A stretch of 64,000 bases of DNA, from assembly GCA_013433145.1 (NCBI GenBank), contig CM024169.1:4216001-4280000 (forward strand), written 5' to 3'. The notes under the pieces are model-generated. The model did no database searches and was not told where the DNA came from. It saw only the letters and a list, made by a program, of their open reading frames with translations. Positions within the stretch are counted from its first letter, which is position 1. Every line of letters begins with the position of its first letter. The position numbers and the translations under genes were made by a program. Positions 12,188-25,354 of the stretch are shown here, piece by piece. This DNA is from Ascaris suum. Its lineage: Eukaryota; Nematoda; Chromadorea; Rhabditida; Ascarididae.

Positions 12188-15100
12188 CAGTGGTTATCAT
12201 AAACTTTTGCCACCTACGTCGGTTTTATGTTATATTTTCAGAAGTAAGCGATCAACTGCGCAGTACGTCAACCAAGAAAAAAGCCCCTTTAGAGAATAAT
12301 GTTGATAATTGAATGTGCCATTCACCATACATAGAAATTTTCACCTTCGTAGCTGTTTTACAGAGGCACAATATGGGGCATGACGTCGTCGTCGTCATAA
12401 TGGCGTCAGCACGACGCCACCTCTTTGCAAAAGCACACGAAAAGCAGCGAAGTTGCCCTCAGAGCTATAAGCTCGAAAATGGTGTAGTACTGACTGATGA
12501 ATGCCAGGAAGCAACCTACACAAAGTCGGCATGACATATGCAGAAGCAATTTTTCGGATGCCGTTTCGCAGTGTTCGGAATAAACTTTCAACCGCAACCT
12601 ACGTAACTTTATTTTTCGTATTTTGGCAAGCAATCCGGATATCTTATTTCGATAACTCAATTTCGCTGGAAGATTTTATTGCGACTAATTGAACTTGTAC
12701 CCAACACTAACAGCACCATGTTGATCACATTAAAACCTAGTATTTTAATCCAGTACCATGTTCTTATAACGCTTTCGCAAAATGCAATGCAATTCTAGTA
12801 AGAACGCGAACTTTAAACGTTTATGATCCCCAGCAAAATAGCAAAGAACACTGGGAGAAAGTGAGATGCAATGCAGTGCAATATGTTGCAATCAAAGAAT
12901 TACTTTTTGCAACAGCTATGAATTTTCATGCAACCACAATGAAATATCTCGACAAGCTGAGAGGTATCTTGCATAACAGAGCGCACTGTCTTTTAAAAAG
13001 TAGCTTTAGGATGCTCAGAATCAAGTGCTGATAGTGTTCCAACAATTAAGAGTATTGCTTGACCTCATTAGTCAAAGCCTCTCTTGATTTAACCCTTGGA
13101 GTCATGTCTCACGAATATTGCCAATACTTCATCAAAAGCTATGAGATGTTGAAATTTTTTGGCAATCCCCTTAACTAGATGGTCTAAAAGTGGAAGCGCT
13201 CTCTAACTCGTAAACGAAAGGCTTCATCCACTTGCATACAAACTTTCGTGAGCACTATCACTGAGCACCGATTCTGCCTGAATATAGCACCTGACAAGAG
13301 ACCGATACAATCGAGACAATTTTACGAAACAGAGACGACTAATGCGATCTGGAATCAATTCAGCGGCAGGTTGCGGGCGCTCATCAAAACGATTATATTA
13401 AGCTGAATTAATATTAAAGCTCTTAACTAGAGAATAGCAGATTATGCAGAAAAACAAAAACAACAACAGAAGTTCGAATAGATCCCTCATATTTTTCAAA
13501 TCTAATGCGTCGTGAATTCCTTGATAGTAAATGAACATATGAACTTGTTTCATTTGACGGAAGTTAATGGTCGAAAGCGGTTGATGTGTTGAAAAGGATG
13601 CACCGATGTGAGACGAATATGCTTGCTGGCGCACTTCTCACCGAGATTCGATTCGTGCATAAAAGGAATTTCTCGCTCGCAAGTCAACGGCTACCTATTG
13701 CCCGAAGTGCTTCCCTTACCCTCTCCTATGGACCTTTCGTAAGGGACATGTAAGCTTATTTCCGCTCAATTATTCGCGTCTGATGCATCATAAGGTAAAT
13801 GCAGTTGACCGACAGCTCTGAATACCTCATCTGGCTGGAACCTCTAGAGTGGTATTCATCCACATCGATGGGCAGATGAGCGAAGTGGATGTGAGCAAGT
13901 TGGTCTAGCCGCCTCACACAGCTGCCAGCGAGGAAGAATATGAGGTGATTCACAGGTTTCTCCTCCCCATCCCTTTCCTCGGGAGGGGGGGGGCTCAAGA
14001 GTGGTCGCACAGCAAAGTCGTATTAAATGTTCACATCCGGCACCACTCCCACCCTAGGCGAATTCAGCGTTTCATTTCACAGTTTTATGACAGAGAGAAG
14101 GTACCACTAGACTGTTGTACTCGACTTATTTGTGGACGACTTCTCGCATCGCAAAAGCGCTCTTTTGAAAGTGGTTTTAACAGATCAGAGCGAACCCCTT
14201 GAAAAATTGAAAGGGAGAAACTGGAGGACGTGGAAAACATATGAATCCTAACTGCTGTCTTACAAATGACGTTAAAGTCTACATGTCGAGGAGCGATCTG
14301 ATGAAGCTGCGACCCCGCGCTCGGGGAACTGTCAGGAACATACAACGAAGAATCGCTCCTCTGCGAAAGCACCGTCGAGAATCGGGGAAGCCATGTCACC
14401 ACAGCCCAGATCACGAGGTGTCTGTCCTTCGACCGTCTAGTCAGCCCACGGTGAGGCGCAGAGATAGCCGCTTTGGCCGTGTTCGTTTCTCATTAGTGCT
14501 CCTATGACAATTCAAAAGTTTCTCCCCATTACCATTTAAGTGTCGGCATCAGATCCACAAAAATATCGCGCCATCTTCTCAATAGATATGCCACCAAAGG
14601 AAGTATATGGGAAGCGAATAGGATTGGAAGGAAAAGAGGAAGAGTTCTATGAGTTCGGGAAAGCGAGGTTGTTAGAAAGATGGCAATTGGGAGCTATGGT
14701 GAACCTGAGGCAGTCCGAAAAACAAGATGTTCAGGCGAAACGAGGGAGCGGTAGAGAAAAAAGCGCAGCGCGCATCCCGCCTACCTCACTCACCTTCCAC
14801 TTCTAGTCTCAGTTCCCGCTTATCATCTACGTAACTTTCGTTATATCCGCACTTCTCATAGCAGTGGGAATTTGCCCTCCAGCCAACAGATGAGGCACAT
14901 CCTTAGCGACTGCTGGTATTATCAAGCACAGAAGTCTACAATTTAAGTTTTTATACTAGAAAACTGGCAGGTGTGGGCCATCCTCTTCCACTGAACACAT
15001 TTTGATTACAACTACTTCACTTACGGCTTCGTTCATTTATTACCCCATTATTTGTTTTCAGGGGCTATTTTATTTCGTTTCGGCCTCGCAGAGTTGCCCG

Positions 15101-17806
15101 TTCGCGACCTGAGTTCAGTATTTATGGCACGCCAAAACTCAACAACAATGATACTTTTTCAACGATCCATTTCTCGTTCTTCATTTCGAACGAAAGTGGA
15201 GATAAAAGTAAGTCGGGTGATATAATGACATCAGTTCACCTAGTTTTCCATGGATCTTTGCAAAGTTATTTGCAAAACCCTTTATGGCAATACCATCTCT
15301 GTGCCAATGTATGCATGCGTCGGTGTGTCCCTCGAGTAGTTTCCGGTTGGAAACCACTGAAGCTATAGTTGCAAAATCTGACGGGTTCATAACTCTTCCT
15401 GCCTCTCGTGTACTCTGCATGCTTCCTATCTCAGCATGCACGAGCATGAGATGACTTCCTGTTGCAAGAGTGAAGTTGATTCATTAACTCTGAACAAGAT
15501 TAATGTGTTTGCACTTTGCAACTTTCGCTTCCTCATTTTCCGCCGAAAAACGAACCTTCTGTTGAAGATTTCTGGGAGGGGTCGAACCATGCAGAATATG
15601 GATCTGTTATTAAGCTCGTTTTATGTCTTGCTGGTAGATTATGAAAGCAGTTGGTCTGATAAGCAGAACTGCAGAAAACGCATATCGTGCAACGTTTTCT
15701 GACACTCTTCCGCTTACGTTTCCTTTAAGACCGCCTCATATCTTAGCTTTTTCAGAGCACAATGTCTTCAATTCCGATCATCAAAATTCCACGAAAATCC
15801 AGATTCATTCCTCTGGTTTTTACAAGGATCGGCGCAAATGGCACCGTAAAACCCTCGACATAGGGAAACATTCGGAACAACAAACAACTTCTCATAAATT
15901 TTTGTCATTTCATGCACTCTGAAATCTCAATATATAGATGGACTCAACAAATCTACCTCATGTGACGCGTATTTAATCAAAAAAGAGTACTCATTATGGG
16001 AGGCACGATGACAACTACGATTTTGCTTACGTTGATGCCAGTCAGAAACTCATGTTCGCGACTACAAAAGCTCTTATATATCAAAGCGCGAGTAAACAAG
16101 AGGACATCGAAAATCGACTTTATTGTTCAACTTTCTTGAAGCAGATATCGAAAAATAGCCATAAAGTTAGTATTCGACACAGTTAGAAAAAAAGCGAGAA
16201 GAAAGATCTAAAGATAAGTTTAGGGACTTCTTGTAATGGAACCAATTACTTTCGTCGATTAAGCCCAAACCAACGTTCTTCAGTTTCTCGATGAGAACGA
16301 TCAGCCATTTAGATTGCTAGTAGTCATCAAAAATAAATAATCAGATAAACCAAAAAATTACCACGATGAGAACTCAACAAATCGATTTTGCTTGCAAATC
16401 CGACTTGCTTGGAATCAAATTCAACACTTCAACGAGTTAACAGCATCACACTGACTTTTACGTTTACAGTTATAATTGTTGATCCCTTGAAAGAAAAAAC
16501 TGCTCACAGAGCCTTGAGTTATTTATAAGCTAATTTTTGCAAAATTCGACATTATAACTTTTTTTCCCTCTGAAAAACGTCCAGTAATGTTTCAGTGAGT
16601 CGCCAAACCCTTTTATTTCACTCAACGCCGAGTAAAATCTCAAAAATTTTCTCCGTTGAGTATTTTCAACTTATACATATATTTAAACGGGTTTACAAGC
16701 CTACAACTCAAAACGCTCCAGTGTGTTCTAAAGAACTCGCGACCAACGAATGAATTCTTCACACAGCAAACACCTCGCATCCTACGAACACTTCCTAGTT
16801 CGACTCAAAGCATCCGCCTAATGTTGACAGACGTCCGCTATGCTGAACGGCTAGATAGACTTGGAATGATCGGGTATTTGGAATACTGCCGGTAATCTGT
16901 ACCGTAAACGTTCGGCGCGCTTCAGGAACCGAGTTGTGTCCGAAAGTGTTCAGCATCGCCCTCTTCGTTGCGTCTTGAACGAATATTTGCGGAAATAAGT
17001 GTCGTAATTTTCCGTTAGATATGGGGATGTTTTTTTTGCCAACGTTTCAAAGTTGGAGGACATAAAAGTGATATTTGAATATCCTATAAAGATAGATAGC
17101 GAGGTGAATAATTTGAACAACAAAAGGAAATAAGTGGAAAGGCAACAAAGATCATACGGTTAAACATTCGGGACTGCAACAGTGCTATGAATAGAACGAC
17201 TCAATCGCAGTCTCTAGAGCAAAGATCAAATTAATCTACGACATTCTGGTGGTCTTGAACTTGAGATTAGTAAGAAATTAGTAACTTGAAATTAAATTAG
17301 TAAGTCAGTAATGAAATTTGGCAAGTGATGAGCCTTTGCATGAGTGAAGAATTCATGAAAATCGTCTAAAAACTTAACTCCAGAAGCTGTGTAAGAAGAC
17401 CTGCAGGACTACATTCCTCAAAAATGAGTCGGCAGTAGGCAGTGAGGGTATTTTGACAATGATTACAACACTTAGGCTGCAACATGCCAAACAAGCGTTT
17501 CGCAGTGATGGAGGTGTTCGGTGACACTGGAATATTGTGTCTTCGGTGGAAAGGATGAACATTTAAACCGCCGAGGTTATTCACTGACATCATCCACAAA
17601 AGACTGGAACTCACTTCAAGCCTGAAAAAACATTCATCGCAGAAGTTGATATGGATCACACAGTGTTCCTCATGGGAAATACTTGATCGCCATGAAAGAA
17701 ACTCGCAATAAATACTTTCGTTTAATTTTAGGCGTGAACATTTGCGAGAGTGGTTAGCAAATTTTCAGTAACGAATAAATTTCTACGCCGATAAAATCAC
17801 TCATAG
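12188..17806. other. Gene-free stretch, 5.6 kb
   Basis: I found no exon with both coding character and matching splice sites. A G-rich run lies at 13985-13993 in a CCTCGGGAGG context. A GC-richer block at 13.75-14.5 kb has several overlapping frames but no recognisable motif. The minus-strand frame at 15181-15447 shares a short segment with sequence near 32.3 kb and is probably a dispersed repeat. Confidence 0.4.
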
Positions 17807-17814
17807 AAGCGAGG

Positions 17815-20347
17815 ATGTCGATCACTTTTTCTCCTAGAATACGAAATGTTTCAGCGAAGAGATATGAAACGCAACCGGAAAATATTCGGGAGAATAGCAT
17901 CGTACTGGATATGTCTTCGGTGTTTATGAGCTCACTTATAAAGGCGATTGAATCGAAGCAATTCAATGGTGGCTTCCTAACGATCGGTATCCACCTTAAG
18001 TATGATGCGAATGCTTTCACCGATTTTATAAATGACCATCTTTATTCGGGTACCCTCGGTGGTTACAAGTCTCTTCCTCAACACGATATCGAAGTTGCTG
18101 CTATCCTACAACGACTTACCAGGTCAGCAATCCTCACTTCTCTTATTTAATAATCGATTTGCTCCTTATCCTTCATCTCCTCCCCCCCCCCTCTCCCCAC
18201 TCCCCTCATCCTTTGACAATCGAAAAATGTCAGAACCATCAACGCAAAGCATCATTTACTTGGTACTTAAATGCAGAAATTGCTAAGAGAATGTCGTGGT
18301 AATGAAATCATCTACGCTTGTTAAATTTTTACATATACTCATAGAAACCTCATAAAGTGAACAATTCCTGACGGTCTTCTTCATCCATTTCATCCACCAT
18401 TTTTTTTTATATTCGCCTTAGTAGAATGGACTATATAAAATGGTCAGTCGCATTTCCGCTTCCAAAGTTTCTCTTCGATGGTGATCGTTCCGAAATTTGC
18501 AACCTTCAGAGACTTTACAATTAAAGCAACCGATGGGTTAGTGCCGTCGTCGCGATGTCTACTCTTCCTCTCGAGTGTGCATATTAGACGGCTTATTCGA
18601 TCGAATCCGGAAATAAAAGAGATTTGTCTGCCCTATAGCAAACGGATTATCGAAAAGGTTCATAAGTTAGCTTCCTGTTAAGCGTGATAAAATGAAACCG
18701 ATTGAGAGTTGATGTTTTGTGATGTCCTTCCTAATTAGAAAAAAAAATGAACGGAAATCAAGAATAATCTTTAAGTTCTAAGGTATTTGATCGAACAGGG
18801 TTTTGACTGGTCAGATACTACAATGCAAAAATTTTCTGAAACTTCAAAACCACTCAAAATCACTCTGTAAACGGAAATGCGTTATCAAAACGGGAATGGG
18901 GGGGGGGGGTGAAGGGAGTGAGGGGGTTGGGGGGGGGGGAGGAGATTCAGCTTTATCGAGATTCAACTCCGGGTTTGCAGCAACCTCGGCTCCAACCATT
19001 TCGAGCCGAAATTACTGCAAATTTGGAGCCGGATATATTTTAAATTTTCATAAAAATGGTCATTAGCAGAGAGGGTTCTGCGAGGGGATCTTCCTCACAA
19101 TAAAACTGTCCAACTATATGAACAACGTAATCGACTGGGGCTCTTTAAATAGCCGAAAATCAAAACGAAATCAAGACGTTTCAGCTCGAAAAAACGTATT
19201 CGTAGTAATGAACGGAATAACTCTTATGTTGCACCGAGGCATAAGAGCGATGCAATGATCGGCGTGATGGCCACCTATTAAAGTACAACCGAGCAGGAAA
19301 TTCGTTTCTAAAATAAAAATGAATTGAATATAGAGGATTCATTTGCTTTCAGTATATTTCATTTAGTAGCACAACTGAACACAACTGCATGACGTCTAAC
19401 CTCAATTATTGATCGATTAATCGCTTATAGATTTTCTCTCAGCACTAACATACTACTTACTTCATCGAGTACTTATTTACTTTTCAGGCGTTGAGTATTG
19501 TACTAGATACATCAGTTGATGTCTCCGACAGTGGAATGGACGAGACATGTCAGCTCATCGAGTTGATTCGTCTATTTAATCCAATTCGTAAGGCCATTAT
19601 CGCCCGTTCTATAGAACAAGAAGTCAGGAAGAAGCTGCGTGAGGTCAGTTGGTCACACTTTCACTTGCCTAAGACATGCGACAACATAAAGCAATGAAAC
19701 GGATTTGAATTTGTTAAAAAAAGCATTACATCGCTACTGATTTTTAATGCTTCTACATCTAGTGCTTTCGGCCTAAAAAAGCTATGGCGGTTAGACCTGT
19801 GAGATGAATTCTGCTATTAAGGAAGCCGCATCTCCGGAAGTCACTTTGAGTTTACAAACTTCCGATTCACGTTAATAAGCTGTCGAGAGACCAACTTGCC
19901 ACACATGTCGCGATACTTCACAGCGACTGAGCCATCAGTTTTAAATAATCTATCGATGTGAATTTACTCAACTGAGATGCTTATATTTGTTGCCTCAACT
20001 GAATATTGTCTGGAACAAAACTTATTTTAAGCTCTGAATGCCGAACTACTACAACACCGCATCATAGCACTTGCATACGCTTGGTCAGGAGAGAAACAAG
20101 GATGTCATGGGCTCTAGCTCTGTGCCAGAACTTCTTGTGCTTCTGTTATTCGCTCTTGAAAGAAGAAGTTCGCTTATGTTAGAGAACTGTATCTGCATTA
20201 GAAAATTATTTCAAAATTATAGTTTCTTCCTGGTTATTTTCTTATCTTTAGGTACGGAGGTTAATAAGATTTTCTCCTTCCTTCTATTCGAAAATCATGC
20301 CAACATTACGCTGAAGAGCATCCTTGCAACGCCGCTTAAGAGCGCAG
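17815..20347 (+). CDS. BTB/POZ-domain protein, partial four-exon model
   Basis: Exons are about 17815-18122 (true start unresolved), 18468-18657, 19488-19638 and 20252-20347, with compatible phases (2, 0, 1) and an open phase-1 donor GTAGAC at the end. The first exon reads NSIVLDMSSVFMSSLIKAIE then YDANAFTDFINDHLYSGTL, the second half of a BTB fold. The second reads RDFTIKATDGLVPSSRCLLF then SSVHIRRLIRSNPEIKEICL, the first half of another BTB fold, so the protein probably carries two tandem BTB domains. The third exon (SIVLDTSVDVSD, then EQEVRKKLR) and the fourth (TEVNKIFSFLLFENHANI) extend it. BTB proteins commonly act as dimerising adaptors, for example for cullin-3 ubiquitin ligases; that role is inference. 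The third-exon donor is chosen as GTGAGG at 19639, because GTCAGT five bases on would lead to an early stop. An upstream exon and the 3' end are missing. Confidence 0.6.
18171..18211 (+). repeat. C-rich arm of inverted repeat in a BTB intron
   Basis: A CTTCATCTCC-polyC-CTCTCCCCACTCCCC stretch in the intron before the 18468-18657 exon. Its reverse complement matches the G-rich tract at 18908-18950 at roughly four of five positions. Confidence 0.7.
18898..18950 (+). repeat. G-rich arm with G-quadruplex potential
   Basis: Four or more G-runs (12 G, GGG, GGGGG, 11 G) separated by short loops, ending GGAGGAGATTCAG. This satisfies the usual G3+N1-7 quadruplex pattern on the sense strand of the BTB intron. 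The last 43 bases are the partner of the C-rich arm at 18171-18211. Confidence 0.8.
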
Positions 20348-22360
20348 GTAGACACAGGCAGACACCCTGGTGGTAAACGACTTCTCCCAATTATTTCCGC
20401 ACGTAGATCCACCCCCGATTTAGTAGCGTAATGCAGCGATGGGTGATTATTTAACAAAAAAGGCTAATTGCAGCAATGGGAAGCAATGGATTTATCGCAG
20501 TGGGTGAAGCTACTCTTGTTCGCCGTTGAAAATCGTTGCTATCTGCTAACGTGTTCAGCCGTGTCAACTATTGCTGACAACTTTTATGGCGCTTTCAAGT
20601 AGGCGGACAATTGTCTAAAATATGTTTGTGTACAGTGGGCAATATAGAGCAACCAATGAGATAATCTAAAACATCGCATTGCTGTCGTGCTTATTTGTTC
20701 ACGTATACGGTCTTTCCTGGGATTCGTTGAGAAACCATTACGAGGAAGATCGTTACCGATACAATCGCCTTTGTTACGGATACGGCGTGCTACTCCGGTC
20801 GCACCACATCCTTTCTAATTTTGTTCATGAGTATAAACACTATAATAAGCATATTATAAACGCTGTTTATGAGCGCATGAGTTCATAAGGTGCTACTGTT
20901 TGCAACCGGAAATTATTGCTGTTTGCTAACACGTATGAATGTATGGACAGCGGCCGACTCTGCCCGATTCAAAGCCTCGGCTGTGGCACTGAAAGTGACG
21001 TCATCGTTGAAGAGGACTTTTGGGCCTCAAACAGGGAGCTTTGCTGGATGCTTTCCAAGCTGCTTAACTGTAACGATGGTCAATATAGCCTACAAAGTAG
21101 CCTTGGATTTCATAAGCCCGACCGAACAACGCTACAGCTAAGCAAATAGAAACTCTTCTACGAGACGACGACCGAGAACTGAAATCTCTCTTCTTGGCGA
21201 AGTCCACTTCGCTATCATAACTTCGAGTTGGATCAGTCAAACTGACCTATACCTAAGGTAGCTCAAAGTCGCAGACAGTTCAGTAGCTTCTTGACCATTC
21301 TAGTTGAAGCATTGTTCCCCCAGAGTGACGTACTGCAGCATTATGCTGTTATGATAAGCCTCCTCCCTACACACTCTCCTTTTTGAAATGCTGATTCCAT
21401 TTGAAGATACAAAGGTCTCTCCGAACACTTTAGTTTCCGCTGAACTCTGCTCGCAATATTATGCTACAGAATCTACAGCCTAAAACCCAATTATCGCTCA
21501 ACATATTCATTGTGTTCGCCTCCTCAATCCTTTCACTGTTTGCTTGAACTATAGTTTAAGGTCGCAATACAATGAAAGATCAAGTGGTGAAAACCTGAGG
21601 ATTTACCTCAGGCTTACTGGGAAAAATAATGAAGCGATGCCGGATGAGCTGTCTCTTTATAACCGATTCTCATGGCTCAATGCGGTCGAAAAAATTGAAC
21701 GACATCGGATCGACCAATTTCACGTTGAACGAACATTTACGTTAAGGAATTTATCGCTTGAAGAACGTGCGCTGTGACCCTTCCAAAAGCTACATTCTGT
21801 GTTTCATCGTTACGCTGCAATAGAAAGTTTTTTCTTTTTGTATAGTTGTGATTAAATGAACGGCGAAGTAAAATGGTGCTAATTGATCAGTGCTATTCAA
21901 CGCATCAAACCAAGTCGGTGACATTGCACCAAAGCGCGACATATCCACCTCGTTGTTCAAGATCGCAATACAACGAAATAACAGGTAGTCAAAACCTGCC
22001 GAATTAGCCCACACTAGCTGGGAAAAACAATCGTCGCGAACAATGTGGCGCTATGAGAAAGATATATACAAAATAGCGCTGATATCTGCGCAGTGCTAGA
22101 GTTTATACAGTTCTCAGGTGTGATTGCACAGTGATTTATAGCTGTGACCTTGCAATGCATCGAGTGGATGTAATAATACTTTATGGTGACGTTTCGGCTC
22201 TTTGAGCTATAATTGTAGCACACAAAGTGAAAACCATCACGTAAACACGCTTTGCCACGTTTCATAGAATTATGGAAAATGACACGTTTATGCAGAAAAG
22301 AGAAGGAAAATAAAGAAGAAGAAATACACAGATCACGAGATAAAAGATTAGTGACGACGA
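20348..22360. other. Repeat-bearing stretch, no firm gene
   Basis: Further exons of the BTB gene may lie here; the plus frame ending at 21149 (with ESDVIVEEDFWASNRELC) looks coding-like but could not be joined. Two diverged direct copies of a segment of about 100 bases start near 21558 (GGTCGCAATACAATGAAAGA) and 21959 (GATCGCAATACAACGAAATA). A third fragment lies near 23715. Confidence 0.35.
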
Positions 22361-22706
22361 ATAATTCGATAAGCCGTTAATCATTGGTTCCAGATAGCTT
22401 GACGTTCCTCCGTCTTCAACAAACACACACCCCCCCCCCCCTTTAAATTAGACGTTGCCCCACCTCCCACATTCCAACAAATTTCGAGCGCATCAGAGGG
22501 CACGTGTTAAGTATGCCCCCACCGCTGTCACGATCGTACACTGCACGCCTAATGGCCAAGCACGTTGTCGAATGCCACAACCTTCATGGTACTAACATTG
22601 TGGTGAAAGTACTTGCTCGTGGCAAGAGTACACTAATCCGCAGGATAAGAGAAGCTCAACCCATAAACCCTCCAGCATGAATTGATTAACGGCTGTGCCG
22701 AATTAT
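22361..22706. mobile_element. Small element with terminal inverted repeats (346 bp)
   Basis: The left end ATAATTCGATAAGCCGTTAA is mirrored at the right end (reverse complement ATAATTCGGCACAGCCGTTA), about 20 of 24 positions with one indel, both continuing into TCA. Inside are a 12-C run (22430-22441) and a 44-codon frame from 22551 ending at a TGA just inside the right repeat, with CHNLHGTNIVVKVLARGK and REAQPINPP. Its spacing vaguely recalls tails of nematode retroelement proteins. No clear target duplication was seen. It fits a nonautonomous DNA transposon. Confidence 0.5.
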
Positions 22707-24643
22707 CCACCGTTACCAATCTTCCGTTCCGCGACCTACGAATTCATTCTTCTCCTTCTCTATTTCCCGTCTTTTCCCTTGCATAAACGTATCAGTTTTC
22801 ATAATTGTTTGAAATGTGGCGAAGTATGTTTATGTGATGATTTTCAGCTTGGTGTTCTGTGATCATGGCTCAAAGAGCCGCAAGTCAGCATAAAGTATTA
22901 TTCCATATCTATTCGACCATCACATGGTCACAACTACAAAACGTCATACAATCATAGCTGTCGATCATGCGTCTGCGAAACAACAGTGTCGTTATGCAAG
23001 TTCTCGAGGTTTAATGTATCTCTCTAAAACATATATAAGACCATAGAAACCCTCCGCAGCTTAGTGGAAATCATCATCTAAGCATCATACAAGCTTCCCC
23101 ATTAAATCTCAATGAGCCTGAGAAAATTTCGACTCCAATCGAATCTCCTAAGTGGACATTTTCGAGAAGTGAGGCGTCGAATGAGGATACACCTTTTCGC
23201 AAAATCAAAAAACTGAAGGACTTTTGGCCTCAGGGTGAAATACGGCTCGGGATTACATCGCTGGCAAATAACACTGACAGTTCGGCCAGTTAATAGAGCA
23301 AAGCTTGTTGAAACAATGAGGAACAATAACAACAAACTCTGAATGTCCGAAAAACATATCACTTTGAATCAACTTCAGGGAGCAATACGCTCATCCGTTG
23401 TTATTGTCTGAATAATTTTCCTTTTCATAAGCGTTCATATGGCCTCAACCTGCATATGTCCGTGAGTACATCTGCAGCACTGATACAAGGTTTCTAACAA
23501 GTATCCATCAGATAATCTGCCTCCAACACGGACATACGCAACATCGATGTATACAAAATCAAGCCATAATGGGTTTTGCATTGTGAAGCACAAATATATT
23601 AAAGGCACTTATTTCTAAAAGTTTATCGAGAAATTTCCTTTAGAAATCGTGCAGGAATTCATTCACGAAACAACTCTGCTAATGCAACCAGCGGAAATGA
23701 AGGGAAATGTTTGGGCAAGGAAAAATAATAAACGGAACGTGGCAGATGAGCTGGCACCATATGCGCGTCTTGCAATCTGCTTGCCCGCCAATCATTTTTG
23801 AAGTCAATTAATGAGTAATAAAAATCTGGAACGATCGCTTCACATTTTTACTAGCCCAGCTGCGCTGTCCTAGGGAAGGTTTCATTCAAAATACGGCCCA
23901 GTCGACTATAACCGTATACAGATTTTTTGGCACAATTACATGCGCATGAATCTTTGCAAATGTCATGGATCAAAATGAATGACGGTGTAGGACGCCATCC
24001 ATAGTGTGGATCCTATCCATGAACTTTGCGGTTTAGTCGAGTTTCCTCTACGAGGCGGGAAGATTTCATGGCACCTTTTACTACGAGCATCGTTGCCTAA
24101 GCATCCACCAGGAGGCACATCGATTTTAATGTAAACATCGAATCGATGAAGAAAAAATTCTCCTGTTAACGAAAACAGGTATTCGGGCTTACTATCATGT
24201 ACATGTGTGCATCACTCGACGTGCCTGAAAGCATGATCATCAATCTAGAAACGTTTTGGGTTGGTGAAAACTTGATAAATGATGGGAGTGAGCCTAGCCC
24301 GCATCTGATGCAAACACCGGATTTTATAACAAAAAATTTTAGTATATTCCTGACCACTTCATCCGCACGGGAGCATGCGAGAACGCGCGTGCGGAGCAGG
24401 GGGTGGGGTGGAAGGAGGAATATATAGATCCGCTGCGGTCCCCCATCGAAAGCAAAGGTCGCGAAGTTCCACTCGCAGCGGAACGAACAGTGGAAACAAT
24501 TTCACTCCCTCCTGCGAATGCAAGAGCACCCATAGATGCCCTTCTTTGTGCACCTTAGTTCAAAATGACATTATAGCAAACCAAACTTTTTAATACTCGT
24601 AGCACTACCCGAAGGCACATCGTAAAAACATATATGCAGATAC

Positions 24644-24796
<153 letters not shown>

Positions 24797-25243
24797 ATTA
24801 CAATATCAGAGAGCATTTCACTCCGAAAAGTGTAACATTAGCACTTCAGAATGCATATTTCGTAAACCATTTTAAGCCGAAATTCTCCATTCTGCATACT
24901 TTCCAATTTCTCCACGTTGCATATGCGAAGTATCTCCGTCAATTTTTGTATTGCCTCGTTGACACGGAAAACGGAAACTCTTTTCACAACTAGACATTCA
25001 CAGAAGCTGTCGATCAAAAAAGTGGATGAGAGAGTTTCAGAGGCTCAGCCATATTCTTAGTTTTGACGGAAATAAAATGTTCAAAAGAAGAAATAAAACT
25101 AAGCTTGCTTTTCCGAAACAATCATGCAGAAACGGTGTAATCAAGCGTATCGCCACTACAACTCCATTCGTCCGTTTGTTCATTCATATCTTTTTTGTGC
25201 AACGGGTTCACTACTCCATATGATTGCCTCCTTTGAGTAAGCG

Positions 25244-25354
25244 TTCGGTGGAAGCATATGATTTGTTGGTATATAATTATTGAATGGATATTATTTCCTC
25301 AAAGGAAATAATCGACTGAAATAAACCCTCGTAATCAAATGCACTTCCACCGAA
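25244..25354. mobile_element. 111 bp MITE-like palindromic element
   Basis: Perfect 11 bp terminal inverted repeats TTCGGTGGAAG and CTTCCACCGAA. The next bases are also loosely complementary (CATATGATTTG against ATCAAATG). A separate perfect 10 bp hairpin, ATTATTTCCT-CAA-AGGAAATAAT, sits near the centre (about 25289-25311). No coding capacity. No convincing target duplication was seen, so its superfamily is not assigned. Confidence 0.55.
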
